From Nymphaea colorata (lineage: Eukaryota > Streptophyta > Magnoliopsida > Nymphaeales > Nymphaeaceae): 64,000 bases of DNA. Positions 46,250 through 58,964 of the stretch are shown here, piece after piece. The translations under genes were made by a program, and so were the position numbers. Under the pieces are notes generated by a model, which saw only the letters and a list, made by a program, of their open reading frames with translations, did no database searches and was not told the origin of the DNA. Location: contig NC_045141.1 in assembly GCF_008831285.2 (NCBI RefSeq), positions 7,615,353 through 7,679,352 on the forward strand. The letters are read 5' to 3'. How positions within the stretch are numbered: the stretch's first letter is position 1; the number at the start of each line of letters is the position of its first letter.

Positions 46250-47640
46250 GGTTGGGACCCTCCTTGTCAAGTGGTACACATTACTTTGGTCAGTATTGTT
46301 AATTAGTACTGTTAATGATTTTTCCAAATATACTTGGATTTAGTTGATATGTCAATGATCTATCTTTTTCCATGATCTAGATAAAAAAACAAGAAGTCAG
46401 TCGAATGCGTTAGATCTGAGCTCTTTGTCTTCAGCTTCACAAACTTCTTTTTTCTTTGAAAATGATGTTCTTCACCAACACAATTATGTTGATATTGAAC
46501 AAATTAAATAGAGTATTTTGAATGCAGACATGAGCATCTCATTAAAGTTGAACATGCCTTGATGTTTCTACTTTCTAGATAATCTTCCATTTTGATTTTG
46601 AGAAGAGTATGTCTGCAACCTAGTAACTAGAATAGTTAAGACAAAACTCTAGTTCAATGGCTATTTGATGATAAGCCCACCTACCATCGCTTACGTGTAT
46701 TTAGTTGTTTGTCTTATGGTACAAACATAGGATCACATAAATACAAATTTACCTCTAGGATTAGAAAATGTGTTCTCAAAGGTTGCCCATTTATTAAAAA
46801 AGCATATAAATTATATGATCTGCAAAGCACAAGCACTTTCACATCTAAAAATGTCATTTTTTATGGCAATCTGTTCCACCATTTCCTGCTAACAAAGGGG
46901 GTACAAGACCCAAGCTTCTAATGCCTTGCCCCAATATATGACATGGACCTCGACCAACTTGAACTTGTAGCACGAGATAGCACATATCAATCTAAAACAT
47001 CAAATCATACTGCAACCTGATCACCTTCACATACTCAACTTGAACCGACCAATTCACCTACTTCAACAATCACCTTGAAGAGAGAGAGAGAGAGAGAGAG
47101 ACCCATATGTTCTATTACAAGGCTTGCTATTGTACCTACAACCAATATTCATCCTCCTCCAATCCCAGAACACAAGGTAAAAGAGGTATTAGATTTCCAC
47201 TTAATGACTTCGTTTCTTTTCAAAAAAAAAAAAAAACCTCATAAAAAGAGCCTCATATCCATATCCATTATTGTTGAATTGTACTTATCTCAACAGGAAT
47301 ACACCTTCAATGCTCTAGATGAATTTGTACTGTTGGGATCCAAACTTGTTTTCTTTCCTCTAGAACAGAAGAGTAGCTTGAATTTACACATGGTAAATTG
47401 CCCAAGGACCTAGACATCTGCAGGGGACTTGTATGACTTCTCATTATTTAACCATCACTAGACCAAATATTTTTTTTTAAAAGTTCATAATCTCAAAAGG
47501 TTTACACAAAACCCTGGACAACTGAACAGGGCTCATTCTCTTAGAGTATCCCAATGATTGAAAAGGGATCTAAGACAACGCATTCTCCTCGCTACTTCTG
47601 GCTTGAATACTAGAGCCCTCTATAACTTTGGGCTTCATGT
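46250..47640 (+). pseudogene. Ty1/copia fragment (integrase, linker, RT/RNase H joint)
   Basis: TVNDFSKYTWI (about 46,309) is an integrase remnant. The linker RVFSCLSYGTNIGSHKYKFTSRIRKCVLKGCPF...YKLYDL lies at 46,690-46,830, with TFTSKNVIFYGNLF after it. After a gap the joint between reverse transcriptase and RNase H appears at about 47,315-47,620 (DEFVLLGSK, PLEQKSSLNLH, then TITRPN in another frame). The middle of the reverse transcriptase is deleted. No LTRs were found, so this is a separate, older copia copy. Confidence 0.75.
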
Positions 47641-49154
47641 TTAGAAACCAAGAAATTTATGACCAGCTATTATATTTCTTTGGAGACATGAACCTTCTTG
47701 CCTCCTGGGAAACAAAGTGATGAACAATTGTGACCCTCTCTTGTGATAAAATATAATACAAGGCTCTAGCAATTAATGCAATCTGTGAAATTAATTGTCC
47801 GACTAAAATGTACTGTGGGATCTCTATGATTATATTTAACAACTAGAAAAAAGTTCACAATCATCAGACTGGGAAGCCATAGAGACCTCAAAATTCCTTT
47901 GATCACTAAGAATGTGCCCTTCCACCGTCAACACCAGCTTTTGACCAAATAAAATTTATCTTCTGTTGCAATTGAGTACCAATTAAGCTTCGTGAATTGC
48001 TTCTCAGGACATGTTTAAACGGGAAATCTGGATGGGCTGATGGTAGATGAGCAAATTGGGCCATGAAGGTCTGAAAGAAAAAATTAACACGAAATCCTTT
48101 TTTTTCAAGCATGTCCCAGTTAATGATCGGATGGAACCAACGTTGTAAAATTGACTAAATCAGTCGATTTAAAAGATTGATTCAATTCACCGTCTCATGC
48201 AGGAGTGCCATGTCCCCTCCACTGTCTATTATTTTATCATTTTTAGCATATTTTAGGATTTTTATACATTTGTTTCATTTGTTTTTCAAAAAAACCAATA
48301 CAATGATAACTTTTTGTCGGTTCATAAGCTATTCAGCTCCATCGGTGGATTCGCTGAATTGGCAGCCAAGCCAATTCAATGGAGCCCCTGAATTTTGCAA
48401 TGCTGGTTTGAACTGATCTGTTTTTTTTAAATAACTTTATCTGGTCGTTTGCTACCATCAACTTGAGATGGCCAAAATTGTTCAGTTACACTTTTTAAGG
48501 ATTTATCCTTTTTGAGCTACCATTTGTTGGCCATCATTTGCCTAGGAAAAAGTAGACACGGCCATAGACGACTCAATTTTTACTGGAAAATGGGACAACT
48601 ACGTTTCCACATTTCGCCATTGGCTTAAAAATTTGAGCATATCCTTTCAGCATATAAAACAACTAATCGACCAGATTTTAGCAGACCTTGTTTTATCAAA
48701 TAGCTTGTCTGAGATAAAACCTAGTTTGTCAGAAGCCAAGTTTCTCTTGCTGCCCTTCGAACAATGGCTATCTCTACTGTCAATTGTTAACAAATTCATG
48801 GGGTTGTCTGTCCCCAGCAAGAAGCTTGACAACTTACAACCTTATATGCCTAAAAGGTCTGTGGCATAAGACTAACCTCTGAGTGCATGCACATGAGAGA
48901 GAGAGACAGACGGAGACAGAGAGATGCCTTGACAGCCTTGCCGATGTACATTGCTTAGACGAAACTGCAGTCACAAATCTCAACCAAACTAAACTGTTAC
49001 TAGAATACACGAATGCTTTCATTTTACAGAGGAGAAAATACTAACTATGACTAGCACCATGGTTACAGGATCACGTGGCAGGGAAGGATGGGCAATATAC
49101 GGGAACAATTTTACATTGCCCAGGACTTAAGTCTGCTTTCCCGACTTGCAATGT
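47641..49154. other. Intergenic DNA downstream of the MUSTANG-like gene
   Basis: No gene is recognised. Since the MUSTANG-like gene is on the minus strand, its 3' UTR should lie just below 49,155. A short (GA)n run sits at 48,897-48,921. Confidence 0.4.
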
Positions 49155-50927
49155 TCAACCACTTGTTATCATATTGCTTGGCATGAGTGATTTGTCTGCT
49201 TTGCAAGTTGTTTTATAATGTCCTGTTTGGTTGCATTTGCTGCAGTGGACCGTGTGTTTTTCCCTGCTGAAATCTTCCAAGCAGAGCCTCTTCTTTTCAG
49301 GACGACCTGGTGGCCGGCGGATCTTAGGTGGCCGAACAGTGATGCTCAATTTATCATCATCTGTACCTCCACCATCAGGTGGCTTTGTCCAAAGAATTTT
49401 TGCTGGGATGGGATGTATCTCCTCCATATAAGTCTCCCTGTATTTTGCTGTGGTGAAACATTTCTCGGTAAATTCATAAACATCTTTCCGGCAAGAAAGA
49501 AGCGCTGCCACTGCATGGGAACATGGAATACCATACAGTTGCCAATCTCGGCAAGAACAGCTTCGAGTACCAATGTTCACAATGTTTGATCGTTCACCTG
49601 ATATTACTTCAAATTCTACTTCATCCGAACGTAGCACTTGATACTCACTTGCACGGTTGAAGGCTTCCACCATCCGTTTCTCAGCAGATGGGGTAAGAAC
49701 AGTCATCCAAGTCATACTCCTCTCTCGTCGTTGATGGAATTCAGACACGAGTTTTCCATGGATCCTTTCCATTACTTGTATTATTGGCAGCTCCCGAGCA
49801 TCAAGAATCCACTTATTGAACTCATCAACATTCGAAGCCAAGTGACCAAATCTAGGTCCTTCAAAATATGTGAGGGTCCATCGAGAAGGCGGCACTTGTT
49901 GAATCCACTTTCCCGCATCTGCTGAGAGTTCTTCAATTTCCGCCATCTTTTCTCTAAACCCACTTGCAGTAACAGCATAAGCTGCTTTCCACAAAATATT
50001 TACAAGTCTTGGGTTCTTGAACTCCTTGGCAAAGTTTTCACTCAAATGCCGCATGCAAAATGCATGGGCTGCAGTTGGAAATTTCCTCTTCACTGCATCA
50101 GCAATGCCCTTGCGTCCATCAGAAAGGACAGTAAGCTGTGGCATTTTACTAGTGTTCATCTCCAGTAATTTATGTATCTCTGACAAGAACCACATCCAGC
50201 TTTCATCATTCTCCACATCCACAATTCCAAAAGCTAGTGGAAACAATGCACCATCCCCATCAAACGATGTGGCAGATAGTAATGTACCAAGATACTTGCT
50301 CTTGAGATGAATATCACCAATCCCGATAAGGGGTGGGCACCCCTTAATAAAACCTTGAATTGAAGGATAGAAAGAAATAAAAAGTCGATGAAAACGGTGT
50401 TCTGAACCAGTGGTAAAAATTTGGGCAACGCTTCCAGGGTTGGTCTTTTTAATTTCTTCACAGTATGCAGGAAGAAGGCTGTATCCTTCCTCAACAGAGC
50501 CATAAATTGCAGCCATTCCCCGTTCCTTTGCCCTCCATGCCTGTTTATATGGTATCGTGATTCCATATTGCCTATGGATATCTTCAGATATTTCTTTCGG
50601 TTTATAGTTAATATTGTCACGAAGACGCTCCTCTATCCGAGCAACAATCCAATCTATGGATGCTTGCTGATGTCCAGTGTTTGCATTTCTGCCACAAGTG
50701 TGTACCCCTTCGAGGCTCCTTATTTGAAAAGTTGGACTATCATTAAGTTTTACAGCACGGATACGCCATGGGCATCCTTCTTTTGCACACTTGGCAAAGA
50801 AACGTGATAGGTCACTTTTTATTATTCTGAACTCAAAATGCTGAGCAATAGCTGCCTCCTTGATAATTTTGCGAAAACTCTTCACATCAGGAAACTCTTG
50901 TCCAACAGCAAAATTGTACTCTTCCAT
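49155..50927 (-). CDS. MUSTANG-like domesticated Mutator transposase, 590 aa
   Basis: Start chosen at 50,927 (MEEYNFAVGQEFPDVKSF), because the family begins with this motif. The 18 upstream in-frame codons follow no such pattern, and TAG|GATGG just before the ATG looks like a splice acceptor, so the leader may contain an intron. Domains: N-terminal zinc-binding region (C47, C52, H76, C78); MULE transposase core (about 165-375) with DGRKGIADAVK at 270-280 and MRHLSENF at 292-299; SWIM finger CSCRDWQLYGIPCSHAVAAL (457-476); and a C-terminal CCHC knuckle, CSKCNQTGHYKTTC (562-575). There is no PB1 domain, as in the MUG-A branch. Family members are host genes kept in flowering plants and affect growth and flowering in Arabidopsis; the protein is presumably a nuclear DNA-binding factor. 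The frame is intact among dead transposons, and no terminal inverted repeats were noticed. Confidence 0.88.
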   Translation of the reverse strand: MEEYNFAVGQEFPDVKSFRKIIKEAAIAQHFEFRIIKSDLSRFFAKCAKEGCPWRIRAVKLNDSPTFQIRSLEGVHTCGRNANTGHQQASIDWIVARIEERLRDNINYKPKEISEDIHRQYGITIPYKQAWRAKERGMAAIYGSVEEGYSLLPAYCEEIKKTNPGSVAQIFTTGSEHRFHRLFISFYPSIQGFIKGCPPLIGIGDIHLKSKYLGTLLSATSFDGDGALFPLAFGIVDVENDESWMWFLSEIHKLLEMNTSKMPQLTVLSDGRKGIADAVKRKFPTAAHAFCMRHLSENFAKEFKNPRLVNILWKAAYAVTASGFREKMAEIEELSADAGKWIQQVPPSRWTLTYFEGPRFGHLASNVDEFNKWILDARELPIIQVMERIHGKLVSEFHQRRERSMTWMTVLTPSAEKRMVEAFNRASEYQVLRSDEVEFEVISGERSNIVNIGTRSCSCRDWQLYGIPCSHAVAALLSCRKDVYEFTEKCFTTAKYRETYMEEIHPIPAKILWTKPPDGGGTDDDKLSITVRPPKIRRPPGRPEKKRLCLEDFSREKHTVHCSKCNQTGHYKTTCKADKSLMPSNMITSG

Positions 50928-52759
50928 CCTACCCCAACAAAGTAATATATGATGATGTTGCAGAAAAAAAGTCGAGAACAAGAATTATTTTTCTCCAATG
51001 CACACTAAATTTCAAGCAGAACAGTGAACAAAAGCCTGAATTCAGCTCCCATGCAAGAATCTCATCAAAAACATATAAATCACCGCAATCAACTTCATAG
51101 ATGACCTGCAATACCAATATCTAAACTCTTATAGCAGTGGCAACAATAATGGCAGTATCAAAAAACACAATATGCAATCATGTCATCTTTTGTGAATCTG
51201 TCATGTACTTATGTGTGTGCGTATGTAAGCTTTAGTATCTGTGAGCATCTGTGTCCCGGTGCGTTTTATGAGTGTATGTGCATGTCTATGTGACAAACAT
51301 GAGTTTTCCAGTGCCTGAAAAATATGGTCTTACATTAGTGCTTCCCCCACAGTGTAATTACATGTATAATATAGTCCATAAAATCATGTACAAGTGTTTT
51401 TCAAAGTAAAATCAAGCTTTGATCTAACCTTTTACGACTGCAATTCTTTTTTGTTTGGGATTGTTAATGAATTTTTCGTTTTTTATTTCTTTTGTTTTCT
51501 CTAAAGGTCTGCAGACAGTCCAATGCATGTTCTTCATTGACCAGACTGTAGCGATGTAAGTGTAGCCAGATATGCATAATACCGAATCGAATATAGACAC
51601 ACTGAAAATTGTATCCGATTATAATTGTATCCGACTATAAAGAACCCTTTTTACTAAAATTGAATCATGAAGGCTTCAAGGGCTCAACACTGATTTGGTT
51701 ACATCACTTAATTATGGTTCTTTTTTTCCTATAAAGTATCCAAAAATTGTTCAAGATTTTTTATGTGGAAATTATGGCATGATTAAGTGAAGCAAAAGCA
51801 CTGCCAAAGATTTCTTTAGCTCAAGAATAGAACACACTTAGGACTTGCCAAGGTGTATTTATGCTTTTTGTTACCATAAGGAGGAGAACGAAATTGCTCC
51901 TTTTTCTTCTATACTTATCAATCATCATAAAATTAAGCAACAAGAATACTGACAGCAGAAGGCTGACTTTCATCAGTGCCTCCAAAAGCATCACGCCATC
52001 ACCCAATCAGAAGTGAGGCACTTTTTCCTCGTTAAATGAGAAAACCAACTATATCCTTTATTTTTTTGAGAATAAATTTGATACCATTGAAGGAAGAACA
52101 TGATTTAGACATTTAATCTCAAACACTAAAAGGTAAAGACAAATGGAAACTTAAAAAGGGGGTCATAACTCTTAGATTTAGTCATAATCATCAGGAAAAA
52201 ACAACTAGAAAAATCAAAGAAAAAGACCAAAACACAGTTCTCTTTTCACTAACTCATCCATTTGGAACCGTATTGTTTGACTTTTGAGCGGAGCGAGTGG
52301 ACCAGCTCGGCTCTAGTCTAGATTGACGATGCGCATATGCCCAAAAATTCAACCCTGTTGGGCAAGGACCAGCCAATTCCAAAGTCTTTGATTGTTCTAA
52401 TCATTGCTCGGACATGCATGTGAGAAATCTTCCAACAGTGGTTCCATCCAACACCAAGGAGTTGGTTCGAAAGCAAAGGGAGCGGACAGGACTGTATACC
52501 CGAATAGTCCATGTTGTACACGATCACAAGTAGCAAGTTTGTTCTATCGGCTTTCATGAATTAGACTCATGGCTTTTGAAGCCTAATTCATCTGCAATGG
52601 CTCTGCTAGTTTCATTTTGTGTTCTTTTTGCAAAGGGATTTTGTTAACCCGGTTCTGAGCCTATGAGAGAAGATTGGGTAGAAGAAGCTTTTAGCCCCCA
52701 CTTGCTCAGTGCAATTTCCCGGTTGTCCAATCATCTTTAGTCGTTATTAAGCATGCATG
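50928..52759. other. Upstream of the MUSTANG-like gene: possible leader introns, otherwise unrecognised
   Basis: On the minus strand ATTGCAG|GTCATC at about 51,113 and GGGTAG|GATGG at 50,928 could be splice acceptors of 5' UTR exons. I could not place the transcription start. The rest of the stretch is AT-rich, with no open frame above about 80 codons and no domain. Confidence 0.35.
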
Positions 52760-52767
52760 TCTCCACC

Positions 52768-54031
52768 CAATGTTGTAAAAACTAAAAAGTGTAACGTAAG
52801 CTGTATCCGTCCGGTAACGTAAGCTGTATCCGTCCGGCCATTAGATACGCTTTATCGTAAAGTATCGTAATGTATCGTATATGTATTCATAAATTTTTTT
52901 TATTCAAAAACAAGAAAAAATTAGAAAAAAATAAGAAAAATCAGATAAATCAATAAAAATAAAAGTTATATATTTTTTTTTAATGAAAAAACATGCTATA
53001 CCAGGCTTATTGTAGGTATGAAGTTACTTCACAAACATTAATAAGTGGTCATAACTCACAATATCCTATAATAACACCACATGATCTAAGACATCAAGAA
53101 ACATAATTTATAGGATGATCTACATAATAACTCATAAGTCATAAGATCCATAACACATCAAAAACCAAGTTTTGCGTACACTATACACCACATCACAAGA
53201 CAAAATTGTTCAATGTTAATGCAAATAACAAATTAAAACAGCTTCATTCATAATCTTCATCATCTCATTTTCATTTTCATCTTTCGTAGAAGATATAAAC
53301 CCTCTTTATCTATCCATGCATAAATCTGCCCTCAAATTGATGATTTCATGGTCAAACTGATTATTCCTTTTGAAAATTGCCACAAGATCCCCCTCCTTCA
53401 ACTATTAGATATGTTCAAAAATGAAGAGGGAGGCAAGTTTTAAAAATTAGTTTGAAAAAAGATGGTTTTAACCAGTCACAGAAAAAACTTTTTTTTTCAA
53501 AAAAAAACGCAATAAATTAGATGGCCGTTTAAAACTTTAAAAAACATGTTTTTTTTAAAAAACGTTAAAAACGAATCACTTTTTTTTCACTTTTTTCATT
53601 TTTTTCAGTGTTTTTAATACCAAACAGTTTTTTTTTTCATTTTCTATTTTTTTATTTGTTGCAAACCTACTTATCTTTTGATGTTTGTGTTATTAGTTTC
53701 TCACTTATTTTATTTTTCCCCATTTTTAGTTTTTTTAATTTTTAAGAATTTACCGTATTTTTTCCGTTTTGTTAAAGCTCGCCGTATTATACCTGAGAAA
53801 AAACTCATTTAAAACTCTGAGATGTTATTTGTAAACATGGTTTTAACCCCATATTTAAATAGACATATATCATGCGACACAGTGTATCGCCCTGTATCGT
53901 ATGATATAGGTTGTGTATCGCACGATACATGCTTTACACATATGATACACCACCTGTTTGCGATACAGGTGGTGTATCGTATCATAATTTTAAAAAGTGA
54001 TTGTACGTAACGTACGATACGTACAACACTG
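52768..54031. mobile_element. hAT-type non-autonomous element, copy 2 (complete)
   Basis: 1264 bp. Termini are CAATGTTGTA on the left and, in reverse complement, CAGTGTTGTA on the right. The flanks TCTCCACC (52,760-52,767) and CCTCCACC (54,032-54,039) agree at seven of eight bases. A 22-base direct repeat (GTAACGTAAGCTGTATCCGTCC) lies near the left end. A near-perfect hairpin, GATACACCACCTGT...ACAGGTGGTGTATC, lies at about 53,945-53,982. It codes for nothing recognisable. Copy 1 at 1788-2626 is in the opposite orientation. Confidence 0.85.
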
Positions 54032-54039
54032 CCTCCACC

Positions 54040-56200
54040 ATGTGTCCACAATTGAAGACCTTCACTTGCATCTACATACAAAGTTCCTGGTCAACGCTTT
54101 CAGTAACTCAAAAACCTCAGATGGTTGAGGACAGGGGGGCTTGCTCTTACCGCTTGCACGGCAAGCTAGGCTGATGGTGACAGTTGGAAGAACCTTTCTT
54201 TCTTGTCCCATATTGCTTGTTAGGTAAGCGCTTGCAGAAAAAACTCTCTTTCTAGGTGGGCGAGGGGAATCTTGCTTTCTCCCGCTTTTAGCCCATGGTA
54301 GGTGTAGTTAGTAGTTGTTTTGATTTTTGAGGCACTGACATTCCATTCCCCAAATTCACTCTATTGCTCTTAAATATAATGTAAAATGGATCTTATTCTA
54401 TTGTCAATACACAATTTCTATATGAAAAATATGAGTTGAGTTTGACGAAGGGGAAGGAGAAAGAGTACAATTAGCTTCTCTGATAGGTACAAGTGGCAAT
54501 ACTCAATCGATCAAATAGGATAATGCCTGAACAAGACTCAATAGTTGATCATAAAGGCCGATACAAGTACATAATCAAGCATGAAGTACAAAGTAAGCCC
54601 GTCCACTTTAGTTGCACAAAGTCTGTAAAGTTGTGTTTACCCATGTCATCACAACAAAGTGCCCCTTACTAGGTCATTATGTACGCTTGACTCGACCCTC
54701 GCTACTAACACAATGGGTTAACCCATCTCTTTCTCTCATAAAGACCTTGCTCCTCTCTATATCCTAAACCTATACCCAGACATCAATCAAGTCTCCAACT
54801 ACCTCTGTCCCTGAATTTGGACAACAGAGCTTTAAGAGTATGTGTGTTTCCAACTACCTTAAGGCAACTCGCCACCTGCAACGGAAAGCATCTGAATCAT
54901 CCTTCAACATTTTCCACTTGACAAAGGACTTTGAAAGGAAGACTATCAAAAGGTGTCTACTTGTGTAATAGAAACAGTATGTTGCATCAACAAAGTGTCA
55001 TACTAAAAAACAGTTACTTACATCAAGTGACTCGTCCTGCGTAGAACCACAGCCAGAAACTAAGGTAGGCCCAAAGCAACAATGGAACATACTCGCCCCT
55101 TGCCTCCAGTCATCGGAACATATATAGGAACTTGGTGCCATTGCTTTCTATCTTCCTTCCCTAAATAGCCCAGGTTATATAGTAAGGTCTCTAAGCAATC
55201 ACTTATTGGAAAAGGAAGTGATCAAGCAACGACAACGAGGAGGTGGGCTTGGAACCAGCTGTCCTTTCAAGAAAGCATAATAGTTCGCTGGTTTAGCTCC
55301 ATGGCACCGAAAATTTATTCAGGAACAAGTGATTCACCAAAATGATGAGACCCTTGAAAGCTTTCTCAAATGTCATTAGCGAGATGTTCTGTCAATCAAG
55401 GAAAGCTTTTGGTGACAACACCTAGAGATGTCAAAAGTGAGAATGTTGACATGAGTAATGAGAGATCCTACGAAAAACAAGATTGCCTGCCACTTCTAGT
55501 TCTAGGTAATGGAAATGAATGAGGTGCTTGGATGGGGAGTAGTAGATTCCATATTTGGAAGGCTCTGTTCTTACAGTTCACTATTTTGTTTATTACAAAT
55601 CTTGAGTTGGAATCGCCACATCTCAATACCAACATCTAACTACTGCCCTTGCCCAACCTAACTTGCCTAACGAATGTGAGCACTAAATCATTTGTTCTCT
55701 GTATTTTCCTCTACTCAAAAAGGAAAGCAAAGGAGGTTTGGAGCAACCAACAAACAGGTATGCCATGTTTATTGAAACCTAGGAATTTGAAAACTTTACA
55801 TACAAGTAATTCCGAATTAGCTAATAAGATCATCATAAATAATGAAAATGGCATGCAAGATATTGAATCTTAATTTTTCCTCATGGTGGTAGCTTACAAA
55901 GTTTCGATCTGCAGGGCTTCCTTCAATAGAAAAAATGAGAAGGTAACATGGGGAATAATGAAAAGAAATCAACTGGGCAATCGTTAAGTTAGAGAAATCA
56001 TGCTCTAAGTCCCTAACCAAATGAACGAATATGCATCACTCAATAAGGACTAAGCTTAATAGTGAACATTTGGCTCCTAGACAACCAAATGTTATCACCA
56101 CTATAGCCAAATTATGCTATTCAAATACAAAGTACCAATCATCATTCATTATTATTTTTAGTATAGGAATCATGAAATATATGGACTAAGACTAACTATA
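54040..56200. other. Intergenic DNA, nothing recognised
   Basis: Open frames are short on both strands and carry no motif. No LTR pair, terminal repeat or splice-consistent exon series was found. Confidence 0.4.
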
Positions 56201-56202
56201 CA

Positions 56203-56360
56203 AATAATTAGAGTCTAATCAACTTGATTGATTGGTTCACAAAGTGTCATATTTAAAAATTTGATTTAAGAACTATATTTTGTCTTTGAAAAAGTAAATC
56301 TACATATCGCACTTTGCGAACTATTAATCAAGTTGATCGAATGACTCGTAATCAATCTAC
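56203..56360. repeat. Hairpin repeat with ~50-bp inverted arms (MITE-like)
   Basis: GAGTCTAATCAACTTGATTG...TTCACAAAGTG at 56,211-56,255 pairs with CACTTTGCGAA...AATCAAGTTGATCGAATGACTC at 56,310-56,347. The arms are imperfect and flank a spacer of about 55 bases. The target duplication was not settled. Confidence 0.6.
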
Positions 56361-58960
56361 AGTCTTCACAGATATATATATATGTGTGTGTGTGTGTGAA
56401 GCAACTCAAAAAACTCACTCACACACACTCTTTTTTCTTTGAATGCACTTTCTGTATCTAATGAGAGAAAGGATATGTTTCCCCACAATTAGTTATCAAG
56501 ATCTAGTCACCTTACATATATAATATACATACATACACACATAAAAATGTGTGTGTGTATGTGTCTATATATATATATATATATATATAACAGAAAAACA
56601 CATTGTGCGAGACCTGTATTTCCCAAATTAATTTTTAAATTTTATCTTTTAAAAGAAAAATCCCATATCATATGGTTGACCTGCCCAAATCAACCGCTTG
56701 TTAATCCACCACTGAGTCCGGATATTGCCTAGCAATTAGCATGTGGTGAACTATTTCATCTTTTCCCTGTTTGTGCTAATTTCTTTCCAGAGGGAGGAAA
56801 AAGTCTATAGCAGCTTGGTCACTGAATTGCAAGTCGGGGTAATCACTATCAAGTCTAACTTTGGTCCCTCAATTCTCTGATGGAATTTGTATTATTGCCG
56901 GCCCTTCATAATGGAGACACAAAATCAGAAACTGTTTGCATCATCCAAGGGGCGTACTTTCAGCAAATTCACTTTTGTTTTCCCATCGAAGGGTTATCTC
57001 AGTGGCTAGCTATAATCCAGCTGTTGTGTTTCTTGAACAAACTTTTGTCCCTGGTCTTTTTTGTAATGAGACGTCCTGGGTCTCCAATGTTTTGTAGGAG
57101 GCCTCTTCTATCACCACTTTTTGTATATGGTTTCTATTTTTTGTAAATAAAATTGGGGTAATCCCCCGGCAGGGTTTGCAGCGGAAGTCCCCATTAGTTT
57201 GCATGCGAGGTCCACCCAATAGACACTCTTAATGCTCAAGGCATAAATTAATCTAACCATTAGTATTTTATAAAATTATAATTAACCTTAAATAAGAACT
57301 ATATGCATAAATTATTTACAGCTGACAGAACAATAAGCACAAATGTAATTAAACCATAATCAAGTATAAAAGAAAGCAATGTTGCCGTAGTAGAAAGCAA
57401 CTTAGTGAATTAGCAAACATTATACAACCAACTAATCAATAAAACAAACAAGACCAATTTCAGCAGTGAAATGTTTTTACAAAAAAAGCAAAACAGTCAA
57501 GTTTCTATTAATTACACCAACACCTTTGAGCACTGGACTCAAATTTGGATTTTACTTGAACCCATGTGCACTCAACTTTTGTTGAAAGCACAGGTATGTG
57601 ACTGCTTTCAACATTCCCTACTTTGAAAGTTGAAACAACAACACCCACATAGAGTTATGTGAAACTCAGTCCTTTGGGAAAGTTTGTGTAAAATAGCTCT
57701 TTCCTTTGTCCATATTGAGTTTCTAAGAGGGGAAATCTGCAAATTATGAAGAAATCCCATATGTCCAAATAATGTACCTCCGTGGAGAGAACAAAGGAAA
57801 GCTAAACCTGCATGCAAATCTAGCCTCAATACAAAAGTCATGAACCATTGAAGCTTTTGGTATTGAAATGAGACGTTTCCAAGACTATTGAATCCCTTTT
57901 CATCAGATCTCATCTAGTCATCCCTGCTTGTGTAGGAGTAATTCTCCGATAAGCCTATTCCAAAAACAACTTGTAAAACTATGTGCTGTATCAAGTATCA
58001 TCATAGTCAAAGGATAGCCAAGCAACCTATGTTGAATATTTTTACATAATGTTAATCAAATTGATCAGAAAGACAGATATCAGTGTTATTGAACCTAACT
58101 CGCTACTAGCACATTACAGGCTTTTGTTTCTCGAAGTAAAAGGGATGTTGAAGAATCCAAGACTGACCCACAAGGTAGCTAGAGTGACCCTAAGCTCATA
58201 AAAGATGCACCCAGAACTAAACACCAGAATCATTACGTGGATATACTAATGTCTCCCTAAAATCAGTAAAATGATGGATCCATCTTGCTCAGGACCGTAG
58301 CTTGGGACCAGCCTTTTCGGGTAAGAGCTGACGGCCGTTAAAAATCAACTTACAACGATAAAAGCAGAGAAGATTGGCATGGCATCATGAAACAAATGGC
58401 ATATAGTATGGATAACGAGGATTCATGCTATTAACACTTACAGTCAAGACAAAGCCCGCCCGCTCCTCGAGCTTTCAGTTTCCTGGTACCCGTTATCCCC
58501 TTTATGTGGACCACAGAACCTCGATCAAAATCCTTCATCGGTGTCAAAATCAAAAGAACATCCCAACTCTCACCCGCTATTAAATCCTCCCAACGGAAGG
58601 AGCTGAAGACTCCTCATTCAGAACAGGCAACTCTACCTCCGAAGGAGACCCCAGCCGAAGGCAGAAATCTGGCCTGCAGGAATCATTTCAGTTAGATGAG
58701 ACCACTAACGTCAGGGTGCACCCTGCTCGTGTAAAGAAACCACAAAGATCATAGCTTAATTTCCACTAACAATTTATGAACCACAGTTTCACATCTATAA
58801 GCAACTTTTCTTTGAAACATTTCAGCAAACATTTGTCGTGGAAAGCCGGCCAAGCAAAAGAATCATGTAACAAACCATATTATCCGTATAACCTAGCCAA
58901 CTTGGGACTCAAAAAAAAAAAGATCAACAAGTGCAAAATCAAGCAAATTAAGACTAAGTA
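56361..58960. other. Intergenic DNA with AT/GT microsatellites, no gene recognised
   Basis: Simple repeats occur at 56,372-56,397 and 56,551-56,590. Open frames of 88 codons (56,880, +) and 101 codons (57,608-57,913, -) show no domain. Confidence 0.4.
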
Positions 58961-58964
58961 ATCC

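Noticed and set aside
58442-58673. Candidate minus-strand coding exon with good splice-like edges (CCTGCAG acceptor, GTAAGTG donor)
   Set aside because: Careful reading shows TAA then a nearby TAG in the only promising frame, so it is not coding; it could at most be a UTR exon.
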